Shown one piece after another: positions 28,590 through 37,445 of a stretch of DNA of 64,000 bases (the stretch's first letter is position 1; each line of letters begins with the position of its first letter). The notes under the pieces were generated by a model, which was given only the letters and a program-made list of their open reading frames with translations, was not told the DNA's origin and searched no databases. Position numbers and translations under genes: made by a program. The stretch is from Asanoa sp040676615 (lineage in GTDB: Bacteria > Actinomycetota > Actinomycetes > Mycobacteriales > Micromonosporaceae), in contig NZ_JBFAPI010000001.1 in the NCBI RefSeq assembly GCF_040676615.1, forward strand, positions 124,001 through 188,000, read 5' to 3'.

Positions 28590-28617
28590 GCGCGGCTCCT
28601 CGGCCGGGGAGCCGCGC
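28590..28617. terminator. Bidirectional hairpin between typA and vapC
   Basis: GCGCGGCTCC and GGAGCCGCGC form a perfect 10-bp stem with an 8-base loop in the 40-base gap between convergent genes. Confidence 0.75.
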
Positions 28618-28620
28618 GGG

Positions 28621-29046
28621 TCAGGCGATCGAGCCCGGCGCGGCGACCCAGACCGCGGGCTGGTTGGTGATCCGCACAATCTCGTCGAAGTCGTGGTCGT
28701 AGTGCACCAGCGCGAGCCCGGTGAGCTCCGCGGTCGCGGCGAGCAGCAGGTCGACGGCGCCGGCGGAGCGATGGGTGCCGCGCGCGGTCATCGCGCTCTG
28801 CACCTCGGCCGCCCGCAGGAAGGCGCGGTCGGGCACGGCGACCCAGGTGAAGGTCGCGGCCAACAGCCCCAACAGCTCCTCGCGGTCGGCCTTGGACCGC
28901 GCGCTGTGCAACAGCTCCAGCTCTGTGATCGGGCTCAGACCCACCACGCCGGCGGTGATCTGCGGCTGCCACCGCTCCCGGATGTCGCGGATCCGCAGCA
29001 ACCGGACCAGTGCGCTGGTGTCGACCAGGAAGCGCGCCGACGTCAT
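28621..29046 (-). CDS. vapC: VapC-type PIN-domain ribonuclease toxin
   Basis: 141 residues. The PIN acidic residues are in FLVDTSALVRLL (first Asp), SPITELELLHSAR (Glu), GAVDLLLAATAE (Asp) and YDHDFDEIVR (last Asp). They coordinate Mg2+ for RNA cleavage, typically tRNA or rRNA. It overlaps the antitoxin by four bases (ATGA), the standard coupling in type II modules. Confidence 0.9.
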   Translation of the reverse strand: MTSARFLVDTSALVRLLRIRDIRERWQPQITAGVVGLSPITELELLHSARSKADREELLGLLAATFTWVAVPDRAFLRAAEVQSAMTARGTHRSAGAVDLLLAATAELTGLALVHYDHDFDEIVRITNQPAVWVAAPGSIA

Positions 29047-29252
29047 CCGCGGTAGGCGGACTTGTCCAGCAGATCGTCGAACGCGCCGGACTCGCCGAGC
29101 TCGGCGAGTCGTGCCAGGGCCTTGGCCCGGCGTAGCTGGTTGGCCGTCTCCCGCAGCGCGGTGTTGACCGTGTCCTTCTTGGTCTTGGTGCCGAGCAGCG
29201 CGGACGCCTCGGCGAGGGCATCGTCGTCGACGTCGATAAGTACCTTGGTCAT
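29043..29252 (-). CDS. vapB: VapB-type antitoxin
   Basis: 69 residues. It resembles the VapB type of DUF2191: MTKVLIDVDDDALAEASALL forms a ribbon-helix-helix DNA-binding fold, and NTALRETANQLRRAKAL starts the tail that wraps the toxin (FDDLLDKSAYRG). It represses its own operon and neutralises VapC. Operator-like TATA repeats lie just upstream. Confidence 0.88.
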   Translation of the reverse strand: MTKVLIDVDDDALAEASALLGTKTKKDTVNTALRETANQLRRAKALARLAELGESGAFDDLLDKSAYRG

Positions 29253-29264
29253 GCCACACCATCC

Positions 29265-29295
29265 CGTATATACGCACCCGGCTTCCAGTATATCC
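29265..29295. promoter_or_regulatory. vapBC operator: two TATA repeats 21 bp apart
   Basis: CGTATATACG (29265-29274) is a perfect palindrome, and AGTATATCC (29287-29295) repeats its core two helical turns away. On the minus strand the second also reads TATACT, a good -10. Position and spacing fit a VapB operator over the promoter. Confidence 0.6.
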
Positions 29296-29384
29296 GTCAG
29301 CAGGTGTGCGGACGGAAAAATCAGCGGTTGCGCGACCGGGCTGGCCCGATGAGGATCGATGGATTCCCGACAAAGGAGTCGTCG

Positions 29385-30854
29385 ATGTCTGATCTTGATC
29401 GTCGCAGTGTGTTGCGCGGGGCCGCGGCCGCGGCCGGTGGGGTCGTGCTGGGTGGGCCGTTCCTCGGCTTCGTCAACCGCGACACCGCCGCCGCCAACGG
29501 CCCGCAGCGGGCGCCCCTCGTCGACACGGTCGCCGACCTGCGGGACGGCAAGGTCCGGCTGCACGTGCCGGCCGGCTTCCAGTACCGGTCCTTCCACGAC
29601 ACCGAGGCGCCGGTCGTGCTCGACGACGGCACGGCGCTGCCCGGCCGGCACGACGGCATGGGCGCCTTCCGCGACCGCGGCGACGACGTCGTGTTGATCC
29701 GCAACCACGAGGTCAACAACCCCGGACCGGCCTTCGGCCCGCGGGAGCCCTACGACCCGCAGGCCCGCGGCGGCACGACGACCGTGCACGTCAGCCGCAC
29801 CGGCGAGGTGCGCCGCGCTTACACCAGCATCAACGGCACGATGATGAACTGCTCCGGCGGCCGGATGCCGTGGGGTTCCTGGGTCACCTGCGAGGAGACC
29901 GTCAACGGGCCGGACGTCGGCCCGGACTTCACCAACGCGTCCAACGTGCCGCTGACCCAGCCGCACGGGTATGTCTTCGAGGTCCCGGTGCACGGCGAGG
30001 CCAGCGGCGAGCCGATCACCGCCGCCGGGCGGTTCACCCACGAGGCGGTCGCCTACGACCCGCACTCGGGCTATCTCTACCTGACCGAGGACAGCTTCGA
30101 GTTCCCGTCGGGTTTCTATCGCTACAAGCCGCGCCGCGACCCGATGCGGCTGGGTCACCTCGACAACCGGGGCCGGCTGCAGATGCTGGCCGTCCGCAAG
30201 CGGCCCAACATCCATCTCGAGGGCATGCAGCGGCGCGGAGCCACGTACGACGTGAAGTGGGTCGACATCGACGATCCGGCGCCGCGCTTCCCTTACACGC
30301 CCGGCGAGACGGCACCGACCACGAACGACGATGCGACGGTGTACGTGCCGAAGCAGGGTTGGGCGCAGGGCGCCGCCTACTTCTCCCGGCTGGAGGGCGC
30401 GGTCTACGACGACGGGGTCGTCTACTTCACCTCGACCCAGGGTGGCGGCGAACCGGAGACCGAGATCGGCCCGCACGCCACCGACGGCTACGGCAACGGG
30501 TACGGCCAGGTCTGGGCCTACTACCCCAAGCACCAGGTGCTGCGCGCGATCTACCAGTCGCCGGGTCCGGACACGTTGGACTTCCCCGACAACGTCACCA
30601 CCAGCCCCCGCGGCACGCTCGTGGTCTGCGAGGACCACACCGACGACAACTACCTGCGCGGCCTGACCCCGCACGGTGAGCTCTTCGACATCGCGGTCAA
30701 CCGGCTCACCTCCAGCACCGGCACGCCCCGGTTCGACGACGAGTTCGCCGGTTCGACGTTCAGCCCCGACGGGCACACGCTGTTCGTCAACATCCAGGCC
30801 AGCGCCGGGATGACGTTCGCGATCTGGGGCGACTGGCGCAGGATCGGCGTCTGA
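29385..30854 (+). CDS. PhoX-family alkaline phosphatase, Tat-exported
   Basis: 489 residues. The N-terminus has a twin-arginine signal: SDLDRRSVLRGAAAAAGG. The mature part shows PhoX (DUF839) blocks: RNHEVNNPGPAFG, GGTTTVHVSRTGEVRRAYTS, GTMMNCSGGRMPWGSWVTCEE (with the Cys and Glu of the metal site), AVAYDPHSGYLYLTEDS and GSTFSPDGHTLFVNIQ. PhoX uses Ca2+ and Fe3+ and releases phosphate from organic esters outside the cell; Tat export fits loading with iron in the cytoplasm. AAAGGAG 6 bases before ATG 29385 sets the start. Confidence 0.92.
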   Translation: MSDLDRRSVLRGAAAAAGGVVLGGPFLGFVNRDTAAANGPQRAPLVDTVADLRDGKVRLHVPAGFQYRSFHDTEAPVVLDDGTALPGRHDGMGAFRDRGDDVVLIRNHEVNNPGPAFGPREPYDPQARGGTTTVHVSRTGEVRRAYTSINGTMMNCSGGRMPWGSWVTCEETVNGPDVGPDFTNASNVPLTQPHGYVFEVPVHGEASGEPITAAGRFTHEAVAYDPHSGYLYLTEDSFEFPSGFYRYKPRRDPMRLGHLDNRGRLQMLAVRKRPNIHLEGMQRRGATYDVKWVDIDDPAPRFPYTPGETAPTTNDDATVYVPKQGWAQGAAYFSRLEGAVYDDGVVYFTSTQGGGEPETEIGPHATDGYGNGYGQVWAYYPKHQVLRAIYQSPGPDTLDFPDNVTTSPRGTLVVCEDHTDDNYLRGLTPHGELFDIAVNRLTSSTGTPRFDDEFAGSTFSPDGHTLFVNIQASAGMTFAIWGDWRRIGV

Positions 30855-30877
30855 GCCCGCGACGGGCGGCGGCTGGG

Positions 30878-30883
30878 TACGGT
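30878..30883 (+). promoter_or_regulatory. -10 of a leaderless CocE-type transcript
   Basis: TACGGT ends 6 bases before GTG 30890. Confidence 0.4.
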
Positions 30884-30889
30884 GAGGGC

Positions 30890-32548
30890 GTGCTCGCCCA
30901 GGTCGCGACCTTCGCCGCCACCCGTGCGCTGCGCCTTCCGCCGGCCGTGTCCGGCAAGGTCAGCTACCGCCGTCACCAGCGGGTCCGGGCCCGTGACGGC
31001 GTCATCCTGATGACCGACCACTACGCCACCGACGTGCCCGGCGCCGGGACGGTGCTGATCCGCACGCCCTACGGGCGCGGCGGGCCGGTGACGCTGTTCG
31101 GGCGGCTGATCGCCGAGCGTGGGCTGCACACGGTGATCCAGTCCTGCCGGGGCACCTACGGCAGCGGCGGCACCTTCGACCCCATGCGACACGAGCGCAC
31201 CGACGGCATCGACACGGTCGACTGGTTGCGCCGCCAGCCCTGGTACAACGGCGACCTGGCCATGTTCGGCTCCAGCTACCAGGGCTTCGCCGAGTGGGCG
31301 GTAGCGCCCTACGTGGGCGACGAACTGCGGGCGATGGTGCTGGTCTGCACCACGTCCTCGGCCCGCGACTCGACCTACGCCGGTGAGGCGTTCTCGCTCG
31401 ACACGGTGCTGACCTGGGCCGAGTTGCTCAGCGCCGAGGGCCAGCCGTTCTTCACCCGGCAGCGCGAGCTCAAGCGCGGCCAGCCCAGGCTGCTGCGCGG
31501 CCTGGCCACCCTGCCGCTGGACACGGCCGACCGGGTCGCCGTCGGCACGGCGGTGCCGTTCTACCAGGACTGGCTGCGCGAGGTCGAGCCCGAGGCCGCG
31601 TACTGGGCCGACCGGGTGTTCGACGACGGTGTCGCGACGGTGCGCGCGCCGATCGCGATGATCACCGGGTGGCACGACATCTTCCTGCCGGCCCAGTTGC
31701 GCGACTACGCGGCGCTGACCGCGGCGGGGGCCGAGCCCTACCTGATGATCGGGCCGTGGACGCACGGCAGTCCCGGCCTGTTCGGCGCCTGGATGCGGGA
31801 GGGGCTGGCGTTCCTCTGCGACCGGATGCCCGGCGGCACCGACGCCGCGGCCACGCTGCGCCGGTCGGCGACCGCGCCGCGCCCGGGCGGCGTCCACCTG
31901 CACGTGGCCAACGACGGGTGGCGGTCGCTGCCGAGTTGGCCGCCGCCCGGCACACCCGGCGAGATCTTCCTGCACCCGGGCGGCGGCCTGGGCGGGGGCC
32001 CCGCGAGCGGCGAGCCGTCGGCGTTCTACTACGACCCGGCCGACCCGACGCCGTCGCTGGGCGGGGCGGTGCTCGCCGCCAACAAGGCCGGCCGGGTCGA
32101 CAACCGGCCCGTCGAGGAGCGGCCCGACGTGCTGCTGTTCACCGGCGAGCCGCTGGAGACGCCGCTGGACGTGCTCGGCGAGGTGTCGGCGACCATCCAC
32201 CTGCACGGTGAGCCGGAGTTCTTCGACGTGTTCGTGCGGCTGTGCGACGTCGACCCGCGGGGCCGGTCGTGGAACGTCTGCGACGGGCTCGTCCGGGTGG
32301 TGCCGGGCCGCTTCCCGCGGGACGCCGACGGGGTGACCAGGGTGCCGGTGCCGATGTATCCGACGGCCTACCGGTTCCGGCCGGGACACCGGATGCGGGT
32401 GCAGGTGGCCGGCGGGGCGCATCCGCGCTGGGCCCGCAACCCGGGCACGGGTGAGCCGCTGGGCAGCGCGGTCGCGCTGCGCGGGGGCCGGCGTTGGGTG
32501 TTCCACGACGCGGCCCGGCCGTCGTCGCTGCGGTTCACCATCGGCTGA
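30890..32548 (+). CDS. CocE/NonD-family serine hydrolase (X-Pro dipeptidyl-peptidase fold)
   Basis: 552 residues. The alpha/beta-hydrolase core has the nucleophile Ser in MFGSSYQGFAEWA, the Asp in ITGWHDIFLPAQLRDYAAL and the His in IGPWTHGSPG. RARDGVILMTDHY and VIQSCRGTYGSGG are family signatures, and a C-terminal jelly-roll (from about residue 380) completes the X-Pro/CocE architecture. Members hydrolyse esters, cephalosporin-type acyl groups or peptides; the real substrate is unknown. No signal peptide. Leaderless GTG 30890. Confidence 0.9.
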   Translation: MLAQVATFAATRALRLPPAVSGKVSYRRHQRVRARDGVILMTDHYATDVPGAGTVLIRTPYGRGGPVTLFGRLIAERGLHTVIQSCRGTYGSGGTFDPMRHERTDGIDTVDWLRRQPWYNGDLAMFGSSYQGFAEWAVAPYVGDELRAMVLVCTTSSARDSTYAGEAFSLDTVLTWAELLSAEGQPFFTRQRELKRGQPRLLRGLATLPLDTADRVAVGTAVPFYQDWLREVEPEAAYWADRVFDDGVATVRAPIAMITGWHDIFLPAQLRDYAALTAAGAEPYLMIGPWTHGSPGLFGAWMREGLAFLCDRMPGGTDAAATLRRSATAPRPGGVHLHVANDGWRSLPSWPPPGTPGEIFLHPGGGLGGGPASGEPSAFYYDPADPTPSLGGAVLAANKAGRVDNRPVEERPDVLLFTGEPLETPLDVLGEVSATIHLHGEPEFFDVFVRLCDVDPRGRSWNVCDGLVRVVPGRFPRDADGVTRVPVPMYPTAYRFRPGHRMRVQVAGGAHPRWARNPGTGEPLGSAVALRGGRRWVFHDAARPSSLRFTIG

Positions 32549-32696
32549 CCCGGTCTCGCGAATCAGACAAAGCGGATTAACGCGACGATGATTCGCGCCT
32601 TTCTCACTTTTCCCACGGGTCTCATTTCCGGCAAATAGCCTGAATCCGGCCGATGGCGTCGGGTCCGTCGGCGATCTGGCGGAAGGGGACCGGACG

Positions 32697-33791
32697 GTGA
32701 AGTCTGCTCTGACGCGCGCGCTCGTCACCGGTGTGCTGGCCGGCGCGGCGGCGGTCGCCCTGCTGCCCGGTGTGGCCCTGGCCGCGCCGACCGCCACGGT
32801 GGTCGCCGGCGGCCCGCTCAACCTCCGCGGTGGACCGTCCACGGCGGACACCCGCACCGGCTCGGTGCCCGACGGCAGCGAGGTCGCGGCGGTCTGCCAG
32901 GAGTTCGGCGAACAGATCAAGGGCACACAGCGGACCACACCGTACTGGGACAGGCTGAGCAACGGCGGCTATGTCGCGGACGCGTACCTGCGCTGGTCGC
33001 CGTCGCGCCCGGCGCTGCCCTGGTGTGCGACAAAGGGCGCCAGCGTGGCCACCGTCAGCAGCGGCGGGGGCCCGGCCAACATCCGGGCCGGGGCGAGCAC
33101 CGGCACCGCTCGGATCGGGACCGTGGCCAACGGCCACTCGCTCGACATCAACTGCCAGGTGTGGGGCGCGAAGGTGGTCGGGCACGTGCGCACCACCAAC
33201 GCCTGGGACCTGCTGACCGACGGCCGCTACATCTCCGACGCGCTGGTCGCGTACAGCAAAGGCATGCCGGTCCTGCCCTGGTGCGGCCAGGTCCCGCCGG
33301 TGGTGCCGCCCGCGGGCACGGCGCAGTTCCTCGCCCGGGTCGCCGAGCCGGCCAGGCTCGGCTTCACGAAATACCGCGTGCCGGCCTCGGTGACCATCGC
33401 ACAGGCGATCCTGGAGTCCGGCTGGGGCCGGTCCTACCTGTCCCGGCGCGACCACAACTATTTCGGCATCAAGTGTTTCGGCGACCCGGGCACGATCGCG
33501 CTGGGCTGCCGCTCCTACGCGACCCGCGAGTGCGAGGGCACCCGTTGCTATGACACGACGGAGGTGTTCCGGACCTACCGGAACGTGACCGCGTCGTTCG
33601 CCGACCACGGCTACTTCCTGACCGTGAACGACCGCTACGACGAGGCATTCCGCTACAGCACCAACCCGAACCAGTTCGCCAAGGAGATCGCCAAGGCCGG
33701 CTACGCGACGACTCCGTCGTACGCCGAGGACCTGATCGACCTGATGAAGGAGTACGACCTCTACCGCTACGACCCGGCCTCGCGTGCCTAG
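32697..33791 (+). CDS. Secreted SH3-domain peptidoglycan glucosaminidase (GH73-like)
   Basis: 364 residues. A signal peptide (cleavage after VALAAP region, near residue 29) precedes two bacterial SH3 domains (about 33-105 and 114-198), each with a Cys pair, and a GH73-like N-acetylglucosaminidase domain from about 206 with the catalytic Glu in SVTIAQAILESGWG, then HNYFGIKCF and FRTYRNVTASFADHGYFL. It is expected to cut the glycan chain in the wall. GTG 32697 follows a GGAAGGGG ribosome site. Its stop overlaps that of the convergent rsgA by four bases. Confidence 0.9.
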   Translation: MKSALTRALVTGVLAGAAAVALLPGVALAAPTATVVAGGPLNLRGGPSTADTRTGSVPDGSEVAAVCQEFGEQIKGTQRTTPYWDRLSNGGYVADAYLRWSPSRPALPWCATKGASVATVSSGGGPANIRAGASTGTARIGTVANGHSLDINCQVWGAKVVGHVRTTNAWDLLTDGRYISDALVAYSKGMPVLPWCGQVPPVVPPAGTAQFLARVAEPARLGFTKYRVPASVTIAQAILESGWGRSYLSRRDHNYFGIKCFGDPGTIALGCRSYATRECEGTRCYDTTEVFRTYRNVTASFADHGYFLTVNDRYDEAFRYSTNPNQFAKEIAKAGYATTPSYAEDLIDLMKEYDLYRYDPASRA

Positions 33792-34849
33792 ATGTGCCGG
33801 CTGGTGTCGCGGACCCGGTGTTGTTTGAGTCTGGCCCGCTCGACGGCCGCCTGGCGGGCCTCGCGGCGCCGGGTCTCGTAGGCGACCTCGCGGCTCAGCC
33901 GTTGCCAGCTCTCCCAGCGGCGCGGGCTCAGGTCACCGGACTCGAGCGCCGCGCGGATCGCGCAGCCGGGCTCGGCCTGGTGTGCGCAGTCGGCGAACCG
34001 GCACGCGGCGACCATCTCGGCCACGTCGGCGAACGCCCGGTCGAGCCCGGCGGCGCCGTCGAGCAGGCCGACCTGGCGCATGCCGGGCGTGTCGAGCACC
34101 GCGCCACCGCCGGGGATCGGGATCAGGGCCCGGTAGGTGGTCATGTGCCGGCCCTTGCCGTCGGTCTCGCGGACCGCGCGGGTGCCCATCACCTCGGCCC
34201 CGGCGAGCGCGTTGACCAGCGTCGACTTGCCGGCGCCGGACGGGCCGAGCAGGCCCAGCGTGCGGCCCGGCGCGACCAGCGGCCGGATCTGGTCGAGGCC
34301 GGTGCCCAGCCGGGCACTGACCGCGAGCACGTCGACGCCGGGTGTGGCCCGGGACAGGTCGGCCGCCACCGCCGCCGGGTCGCGCACGGCGTCGGCCTTG
34401 GTGAACACCACCAGGGGGCGGGCGCCGGAGTCCCAGGCCAGGGCGAGCAGGCGCTCGACGCGGCCGACGTCGGGCGCCGGGTCGAGCGGTTCGACCACCG
34501 CGGCGACGTCGAGGTTGGCCGCCAGCACCTGGCCGGACGAGTCCTTGTCGGCGGTGCGCCGGACGATCGCGGTGCGCCGGGGCAGCACCGCCTCGATCGT
34601 GACCCGGTCGTCGGGCCAGGTGCGCACCAGCACCCAGTCGCCCGCACAGGGCAACCGGACCGCGTCACGGGACGCGGCGGCGAGCACGGCGCCGGCCAGG
34701 CTGGCGCGGACCGGGCCGCCGGCGACCAGCACCGTGCAGACGCCGCGGTCGACCCGGGCCACCCGGCCCGGAACCACGTCGGCGTCGAGCACCGGCAGGT
34801 CGGCGGAGAACGCGGCGTCCCAACCGAGGGACGCGAGATCAAAGGTCAT
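33788..34849 (-). CDS. rsgA: Ribosome small-subunit-dependent GTPase A
   Basis: 353 residues. A circularly permuted GTPase that assists late 30S maturation. An OB-fold leads (about 30-100), then G4 is written FTKAD (usually N-K-x-D), G1 is GPSGAGKST and G3 is DTPGMRQ. A zinc knuckle is formed by CRFADCAHQAEPGC. The C-terminus is a basic Arg-rich helix. ATG 34849 begins the domain. No operon partner. Confidence 0.94.
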   Translation of the reverse strand: MTFDLASLGWDAAFSADLPVLDADVVPGRVARVDRGVCTVLVAGGPVRASLAGAVLAAASRDAVRLPCAGDWVLVRTWPDDRVTIEAVLPRRTAIVRRTADKDSSGQVLAANLDVAAVVEPLDPAPDVGRVERLLALAWDSGARPLVVFTKADAVRDPAAVAADLSRATPGVDVLAVSARLGTGLDQIRPLVAPGRTLGLLGPSGAGKSTLVNALAGAEVMGTRAVRETDGKGRHMTTYRALIPIPGGGAVLDTPGMRQVGLLDGAAGLDRAFADVAEMVAACRFADCAHQAEPGCAIRAALESGDLSPRRWESWQRLSREVAYETRRREARQAAVERARLKQHRVRDTSRHI

Positions 34850-34960
34850 GGGTGCCTTTCGTCGTTGGCATCGACGGTAGGCCGCGCTCGGTGGGGCCGA
34901 AACCGAATTCCGGAACAGCCAACGGCTAGGGTGGTCCTGCGCGTCGTTAAGGGGGCCTTT

Positions 34961-35659
34961 GTGAGCACGGATCCGCTGTCACTCATGGCGGAGGTCGACC
35001 GGGCGACCCGGCGATTGATCGCGACCGCCGAGGGCTTCGATGACGCGGCCGTGGCGGCGCCGTCCGCCCTGCCCGGCTGGACCCGCGGCCACGTGCTGGC
35101 CCACGTCGCCCGCAACGCCGACGGCCTGCGCAACCTGCTGACCTGGGCACGCACCGGCGTGGTGACCCCGCAATACCAGCCCGGCCAGCGCGAGGCCGAC
35201 ATCGCCGCGCACGCCGGCCGGCCGGCCGCGGTGCACCTGGCCGACATCCGGGAGTCCGCGGCCGCCTACGCCGCCGCGGCCGACGCGCTCACCCCGCGGC
35301 AGTGGGCGACGATCCTCGACGTCCCCGGCCAACCGCAGGCCGCCGTGTTCGGGGTCTGGCGCCGGCTGCGCGAGGTCGAGGTGCACCACGTCGACCTGGC
35401 GGCCGGCTACAGCCACGACGACTGGCCCGACTGGTTCGGGCACCGGCTGCTGCACGAGGTGACCGGCGGCCTCGGCGACGCGCCACCGCTGGTGCTGCGG
35501 CCGACCGGCGCCGGCCACCCGCTCGAGGTGGGCACCGGCGGCCCGGTCGTGTCCGGGTCGGCTTGCGCGCTCGCGGCCTGGCTCGTCGGCCGTTCCGACG
35601 GCGCCGGCCTCACCGTCTCGCCCGACGGCCCGCTGCCCACCCCGCCCGCCTGGATCTGA
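34961..35659 (+). CDS. Mycothiol-dependent maleylpyruvate isomerase-like (DinB fold) protein
   Basis: 232 residues. The four-helix DinB-like fold shows ALPGWTRGHVLAHVARNADG (with the metal-binding His) and REVEVHHVDLAAGY (His-His), which bind a divalent metal in mycothiol-using enzymes. A C-terminal SCP2-like domain follows. Mycothiol is the main low-molecular-weight thiol of actinobacteria. AAGGGGG 5 bases before GTG 34961 sets the start, and a TAGGGT box lies at 34926. It is followed 14 bases later by a metallo-beta-lactamase-fold hydrolase, a pair recurrent in actinobacteria. Confidence 0.85.
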   Translation: MSTDPLSLMAEVDRATRRLIATAEGFDDAAVAAPSALPGWTRGHVLAHVARNADGLRNLLTWARTGVVTPQYQPGQREADIAAHAGRPAAVHLADIRESAAAYAAAADALTPRQWATILDVPGQPQAAVFGVWRRLREVEVHHVDLAAGYSHDDWPDWFGHRLLHEVTGGLGDAPPLVLRPTGAGHPLEVGTGGPVVSGSACALAAWLVGRSDGAGLTVSPDGPLPTPPAWI

Positions 35660-35673
35660 CTGGAGACCGCGCC

Positions 35674-36330
35674 ATGTCCTCATACACCGGAAACGTCGAG
35701 CCCGGCGGTGCGCCGGCCGTCCGCGAGCTGCCCGGCCTGCGCATCACCAAGGTCTCGGTCGGCCCGATGGACAACAACGCCTACCTGCTGGAGTGCCTGG
35801 GCACCGGCGACCTGCTGCTGATCGACGCGGCCAACGAGGCGCCCCGCCTGCTGGAACTGATCGGCGACCGGCCGCTGTCGGCGGTGGTCACCACCCACCA
35901 GCACATGGACCACTGGGTCGCGCTGGAAGAGGTGGTGGCCGCGACCGGCGCCCGCGCGCTGGCCCACCCCGACGACGCCGAGGGCCTGCCGATCCCCACG
36001 ACGCCGGTGTCCGAGGGCGACCGCATCCCGGTCGGCGACTGCGAGGTCGAGGTCATCCACCTGGTCGGCCACACGCCGGGATCGATCGCCCTGGTCTACC
36101 GCGACCCATCGGGTACGCCCCACCTGTTCACCGGCGACAGCCTGTTCCCGGGCGGCGTCGGCAACACCCACGACGACCCGGCCGCATTCGCGTCGCTGGT
36201 GAACGACGTGGAGCACAAGCTCTTCGACGCCCTCCCCGACGACACCTGGTTCTACCCGGGCCACGGCAAGGACTCCACCTTGGGCGCCGAGCGCCCGTCG
36301 CTGCCGGAGTGGCGCAAGCGCGGCTGGTAG
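35674..36330 (+). CDS. MBL-fold metallo-hydrolase
   Basis: 218 residues. Metal ligands are in THQHMDHW (H-x-H-x-D-H), GHTPGS, FTGDSLFPGG and FYPGHG, the arrangement of glyoxalase-II-like hydrolases. It probably cleaves a thioester or similar bond of a thiol conjugate; pairing with the mycothiol-type protein upstream suggests mycothiol derivatives. GGAG 8 bases before ATG 35674 supports the start. The gap to the upstream gene is 14 bases. Confidence 0.9.
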   Translation: MSSYTGNVEPGGAPAVRELPGLRITKVSVGPMDNNAYLLECLGTGDLLLIDAANEAPRLLELIGDRPLSAVVTTHQHMDHWVALEEVVAATGARALAHPDDAEGLPIPTTPVSEGDRIPVGDCEVEVIHLVGHTPGSIALVYRDPSGTPHLFTGDSLFPGGVGNTHDDPAAFASLVNDVEHKLFDALPDDTWFYPGHGKDSTLGAERPSLPEWRKRGW

Positions 36331-36333
36331 GCG

Positions 36334-37440
36334 CTAGAGCAGCGCGGCGAACGCCTTCAGTTCCTCGACGAACAGCGCCGGCTGTTCCCAGGCGCCGAAG
36401 TGGCCGCCGCGGGGTGGTTCGCCCCAGTGGACGATGTTCGCGAAGCGGCGTTCGGCCCAGCGGCGGGACGGGCGCGGTACCTCCTTGGGGAACACCGTGC
36501 AACCGGTCGGAACGCGTACGACATCGGCGGTTTCGGTGGTGAACCAGCGCGACACCTCCGCGATGCTCTCCCGGTAGAGGCGGGCCGACGACGCCCCGGT
36601 GCCGGTCAGCCAGTAGAGGGTGACGTCGTCGAGAACCTGGTCGCGGGTGAGCACCGTGGCCAGGTCGCCGTCGTGGTCGGACCAGGCCCAGATCTTCTCC
36701 ACGATCCAGGCGCACAGGCCGGCGGGAGAGTCCACAAGGGAATAGCCGAGCGTCTGGGGTCGGGTGGCGTGCACGGCCGAATAGCCGCTGCCGTCCCGCT
36801 CCCGCTCGGCCAGGTCGTGCAGGGCTCTGGTCTCCGCCGGCGTCTGGTCGGTGCGGACGGGCGCCACCAGCGGGGGTACGAGATGGATGCCGAGCAGCCG
36901 CTCCGGCGCCTGGAGGGCGAGGCTGGTCGAGACGCTGGTGCCCCAGTCGCTGCCGACCGCGACGAAGCGGGGATAGCCGAGCGCGGTCATCAGGTCGGCC
37001 CACGCGCGGGCGATCCGGTGGATGTCCCAGCCCGGCGTCGTGGGCTTCCCGCTGAAGCCGTAGCCGGGCAGCGAGGGCACCACGACGTCGAAACCGGCCG
37101 CGGTCAAGGGCTCCAGCACGGCCTCGTACTCGAAGAAGGATCCGGGCCAGCCGTGCGTGAGGATGACCGGCAGTGCGCCACCGGCGGTGCGGTGCAGGAC
37201 GTGGATCTCCAGGCCGTCGACGGTCACGCGGTGCTGGGGAATCCGGTTGACCCGCGCCTCGGTCGCGCGCCAGTCATAGGTGTCGGCCCAGTGACCGACC
37301 AGATCGTGCAGATAGTCCAGGGGTACGCCCTGCGCCCAGCCCGCGACCGGCGCCGGCTCCGGCCATCTCGTGGCGCGGAGCCGGCGGCGCAGGTCGTCGA
37401 GCGCCGCCGGCGGCGTCGCGATCCGGAACGGAGTGGGCAT
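36334..37440 (-). CDS. Epoxide hydrolase (alpha/beta-hydrolase, EHN type)
   Basis: 368 residues. The N-terminal EHN segment (LDDLRRRLRATRWPEP, WRATEARVNRIPQHRVTVDG) is followed by the core: HGWPGSFFEYEAV, the nucleophile Asp in AVGSDWGTSVS, and the catalytic His in PPRGGHFGAWEQP. It opens epoxides to diols, typically in detoxification or in polyketide or carotenoid metabolism. It is the second gene of an operon with the DinB-like gene (5-base gap). Confidence 0.9.
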   Translation of the reverse strand: MPTPFRIATPPAALDDLRRRLRATRWPEPAPVAGWAQGVPLDYLHDLVGHWADTYDWRATEARVNRIPQHRVTVDGLEIHVLHRTAGGALPVILTHGWPGSFFEYEAVLEPLTAAGFDVVVPSLPGYGFSGKPTTPGWDIHRIARAWADLMTALGYPRFVAVGSDWGTSVSTSLALQAPERLLGIHLVPPLVAPVRTDQTPAETRALHDLAERERDGSGYSAVHATRPQTLGYSLVDSPAGLCAWIVEKIWAWSDHDGDLATVLTRDQVLDDVTLYWLTGTGASSARLYRESIAEVSRWFTTETADVVRVPTGCTVFPKEVPRPSRRWAERRFANIVHWGEPPRGGHFGAWEQPALFVEELKAFAALL

Positions 37441-37445
37441 GGCCG

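Noticed and set aside
32549..32696. Cyclic-di-AMP (ydaO) riboswitch before the glucosaminidase
   Set aside because: The leader is too short and the conserved ydaO blocks are absent.
33794..35659. A 621-codon reading covering the mycothiol-type protein
   Set aside because: The part before 34961 is antisense to rsgA; a ribosome site at 34949 marks the real start.
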